NCBI GenBank assembly: GCA_023141075.1
Contig: JAGLKL010000055.1
Location: forward strand, 1 to 7,986
Source of the DNA: Alphaproteobacteria bacterium
GTDB lineage: Bacteria; Pseudomonadota; Alphaproteobacteria; Micavibrionales; Micavibrionaceae
Direction of reading: 5' to 3'
DNA length: 7,986 nucleotides
Each line of letters opens with the position of its first letter. The stretch's first letter is position 1. The position numbers were made by a program, and so were the translations under genes. Below the pieces are notes generated by a model, which saw nothing but the letters and a program-made list of their open reading frames with translations, was not told the DNA's origin and did no database searches. Shown piece by piece: positions 5,741-7,986 of this stretch.

Positions 5741-7986
5741 ATGGTTTCACAAAAAATAATATTTTTGGCCTTGTTTTTGTCGTTGTTTCTTTTCATAGAT
5801 ACCAACCGGAATAGTCATGCACGAGCACAGGAAAACAGCAGCGCAGGAAACACGGTTAACAGTTTTTCTTACTCCCCTGCCCAAAACGGTTTTTTAGGCC
5901 TCAATACCATCCCCAGCGCACGCATGGATACTCTTGGGATTATGCGCACAGGAATTAGCACCCTCGATCCTTACTTAAACAGCTATATCAGCGCCCAGAT
6001 CGCACGTCCGTTATCTCTAACTTTCCGGCAAACTTCTGAAATTTCAGGTCTTACGGAAGACGCAATAAAACTCTATCCCGGCGTGGATTTTAAACTCCGT
6101 TTGCTAGAGGAAAACGCCTACCGTCCCGCAATAGCCCTTGGCATACAATCAGCCATCGGACACAGAAAGATGGCCGGAGAATACCTTGCTCTCTCAAAAC
6201 ATTACAACAACCTTGACTTTACCACCGGGCTTGGCTGGGGACGCTATGGCACAGCCAGACATTTCAAAAACCCGTTAGCAGTGTTTTCTTCTCATTTCAA
6301 AAAAAGCCGCGATTTTAACAGCGAAACGCCAAATAAGCCGTCAAACTGGTTCACAGGTGCGGATATCGGTGTTTTTGGCGGCGTGGAATATTTTCTCCCC
6401 TATAACGGGTTTTCAGTAAAACTTGATTACGGCACCGACCGCTACACGGCAGAAAAAGCGAGCTTCGATTATAATAACGCTTCGCCGTGGGGACTGGGAC
6501 TGGCTTACAACTATCAAAACTGGTTAAGCACAGGCATCGGCATTCAGGGCACAGATAAAGTCATGGGTCGTATTTCACTTCAAAGCTCTCCGGCAAAATG
6601 GCCACTGTGTGCCAACCGCTATAATAATCCCCCACGCCCTCTGCTCAAAAACCGCCCTGATAAAACAAACACACAACGCATACGCCATGAAGCCTCTCAG
6701 GACAAAATAAAGCTCTCAGCTATATGGGTAAACGAAGAAGAAACTCATCTCTTCGCCACACTTCATCTTCCCGAAAGCACCCCCGCACCAAAACATGTTG
6801 GCCGCGCATTGCGCCACATTACCGCCAATGCAAAAAGCTCTATCGAGAAAATCTCTCTGACCCTGCAAAGCAAGCACTTGCAAGGCACTCGAATAAGCAT
6901 TATGCGCTCAGATATTGAAAAAGCCCTGAAAAACAAAAGCACCAGCGCCAATGAAATCTGGCAAAACGCCGCTTTTGAAAGCGATAACAACGCTGATAAC
7001 AACACTGATGTATCTTTAATATTACCTGAAGGATTTAAAGAAATTGCCACGCTTTCAGAAAATTCACCCTTCCTGCCGCCAAAAAATTTTAGCGTAAAAA
7101 CCGCTCTCTTAGGCAACAAGCCTCCATCTTTAAACAACCACAAAGCAACTCTGCCCAAAATTCGCCTGATACTTGACAATCAAATAGGATTATCAGAAGA
7201 AGACAGTGGCTTTTTACGGCGTTCATCTCTTGTCATAGAAGGAACAACCAGCCCCTTCCTCGGCTTTATAAACGGCTTTGCCTTGCGCCTGAACCTAAGC
7301 GACAACTTGGAAAACATCGCAAAATTACGCCCTACCTCGAGCCTCCCGGTTCACAGCGATGTTAACGATTTCACCGATAATTTTATTGGTATTGACCGCT
7401 CTCATTTAAGCTTTATGCACTCTCTTACACCCGAATTACACGTAGCCCTTAGCAGCGGCTATCTGGAAGAATTCTATGCGGGCTTTGGCGGACAATTCCT
7501 CTACCGACCCATTCACTCACGTTTTGCCATAGGCGGCGAAGTCTGGCAAGCCTACCGCCGTGACCCAAATACGAGCCTTAATCTGACCCTGAACGGAACG
7601 CAAGTCACCACAGGACACACGCATCTATGGTATGACACCCCCTATTACGATATCACCGCCAAACTGAGCATCGGAAGGTATCTCCTCGGCGATACCGGCT
7701 TTAGCGCCGGGCTGGAAAAACGCTTTGATAACGGCGCGATGCTAAACGCCTCCACAACACTCACCAATGCCATAGACGCCGACCTGTTCGGAAGCACCAC
7801 ACATAGCTACCACACCCTGAATCTCTCCTTGCCGTTCGGTAGCCTTCCTTATATCCCCTCAGGAAGCGAAATACGCATCAGAAACGCACCTTTTGGCCGC
7901 GATAGTGCCCAAACACTCGATAAGCCCATAGATCTATATTATTTGACCCAAAGCTTCACCATTGACGATATTGCTCGCCACTGGCC
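5741..7986 (+). CDS. YjbH-family outer-membrane exopolysaccharide biosynthesis protein (3' end off window)
   Basis: The frame is open from ATG 5741 to the window edge (748 codons seen, no stop). An in-frame TGA at 5708-5710 leaves no other ATG start; no clear Shine-Dalgarno is present. The N-terminus is a signal peptide: Lys5, a hydrophobic core at about 6-19 and a likely cut after ARA (27-29). The mature protein begins with family marks: GFLGLNTIPSARM (about 51-63), LYPGVDFKLRLLEE, then AIALGIQSAIG, SKHYNNLDFTTGLGWGRYG and FGGVEYFLPY. These suit the first beta-rich domain. A mixed central segment (about 320-470) holds VGRALRHITANAKSSI and a short Asn/Asp-rich stretch. A second beta-rich part starts at about 471, with LYRPIHSRFAIGGEVWQAYRRD. 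YjbH-family proteins belong to exopolysaccharide operons (yjbEFGH in E. coli) and are thought to help matrix polysaccharide cross the outer membrane; the exact role is unsettled. The yjbE, F and G partners are not in this window. It is divergent from the kinase operon. Confidence 0.85.
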   Translation, partial: MVSQKIIFLALFLSLFLFIDTNRNSHARAQENSSAGNTVNSFSYSPAQNGFLGLNTIPSARMDTLGIMRTGISTLDPYLNSYISAQIARPLSLTFRQTSEISGLTEDAIKLYPGVDFKLRLLEENAYRPAIALGIQSAIGHRKMAGEYLALSKHYNNLDFTTGLGWGRYGTARHFKNPLAVFSSHFKKSRDFNSETPNKPSNWFTGADIGVFGGVEYFLPYNGFSVKLDYGTDRYTAEKASFDYNNASPWGLGLAYNYQNWLSTGIGIQGTDKVMGRISLQSSPAKWPLCANRYNNPPRPLLKNRPDKTNTQRIRHEASQDKIKLSAIWVNEEETHLFATLHLPESTPAPKHVGRALRHITANAKSSIEKISLTLQSKHLQGTRISIMRSDIEKALKNKSTSANEIWQNAAFESDNNADNNTDVSLILPEGFKEIATLSENSPFLPPKNFSVKTALLGNKPPSLNNHKATLPKIRLILDNQIGLSEEDSGFLRRSSLVIEGTTSPFLGFINGFALRLNLSDNLENIAKLRPTSSLPVHSDVNDFTDNFIGIDRSHLSFMHSLTPELHVALSSGYLEEFYAGFGGQFLYRPIHSRFAIGGEVWQAYRRDPNTSLNLTLNGTQVTTGHTHLWYDTPYYDITAKLSIGRYLLGDTGFSAGLEKRFDNGAMLNASTTLTNAIDADLFGSTTHSYHTLNLSLPFGSLPYIPSGSEIRIRNAPFGRDSAQTLDKPIDLYYLTQSFTIDDIARHW

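Noticed and set aside
6763..7179. Open frame of 138 codons on the minus strand inside the YjbH-family gene
   Set aside because: The plus-strand frame runs through with family-like sequence on both sides. The antisense product shows no motif and is a shadow.

Overview
The window reads as a moderately AT-rich piece of a Gram-negative, proteobacterial chromosome. An alphaproteobacterium is my best guess. The clues are a CckA-like hybrid kinase, a YjbH-family outer-membrane protein, an RTX/type I secreted surface protein and a GlpD-like flavoprotein. No rRNA or other taxonomic marker is present, so this is inference. I see no tRNA, rRNA, CRISPR array or intact insertion sequence.

Layout. Bases 3-1106 (+) are the C-terminal end of a large secreted RTX-type protein whose start lies off the left edge. 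Bases 1104-1230 hold a short non-coding element with imperfect terminal inverted repeats (TACC[A/G]ATT...) and internal hairpins; it looks like a MITE abutting the stop codon. Three minus-strand genes follow, in transcription order from the right: a membrane-anchored PAS-PAS-HisKA-HATPase-REC hybrid kinase (5547-3430), a single-domain CheY-like receiver (3433-3029, start overlapping the kinase stop by 4 bases), and, 78 bases on, a GlpD-family FAD oxidoreductase (2950-1247). A 193-base divergent intergenic region (5548-5740) separates these from a plus-strand YjbH-family gene (5741 to beyond the right edge).

How they may work together. The kinase and receiver are almost certainly one signalling unit. 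The kinase has an intact phospho-acceptor His, ATP site and receiver Asp, and the second receiver is made next to it by translational coupling. No HPt protein or DNA-binding output domain is encoded here, so the relay must finish elsewhere. YjbH proteins act in exopolysaccharide export or assembly, and the RTX protein is probably a surface adhesin or exoprotein. The window may therefore be a surface/biofilm region with a sensor in the middle, but this rests on gene order only.

The most unusual item is the GlpD-like protein. Fold, FAD motifs and C-terminal domain are all recognisable. However, five of the seven positions I associate with substrate binding and catalysis in E. coli GlpD (Arg54, Tyr55, Arg317, Arg332, Thr356) are replaced by Leu, Asp, His, Cys and Glu, and the protein is about 65 residues longer. 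It is probably not an ordinary glycerol-3-phosphate dehydrogenase.
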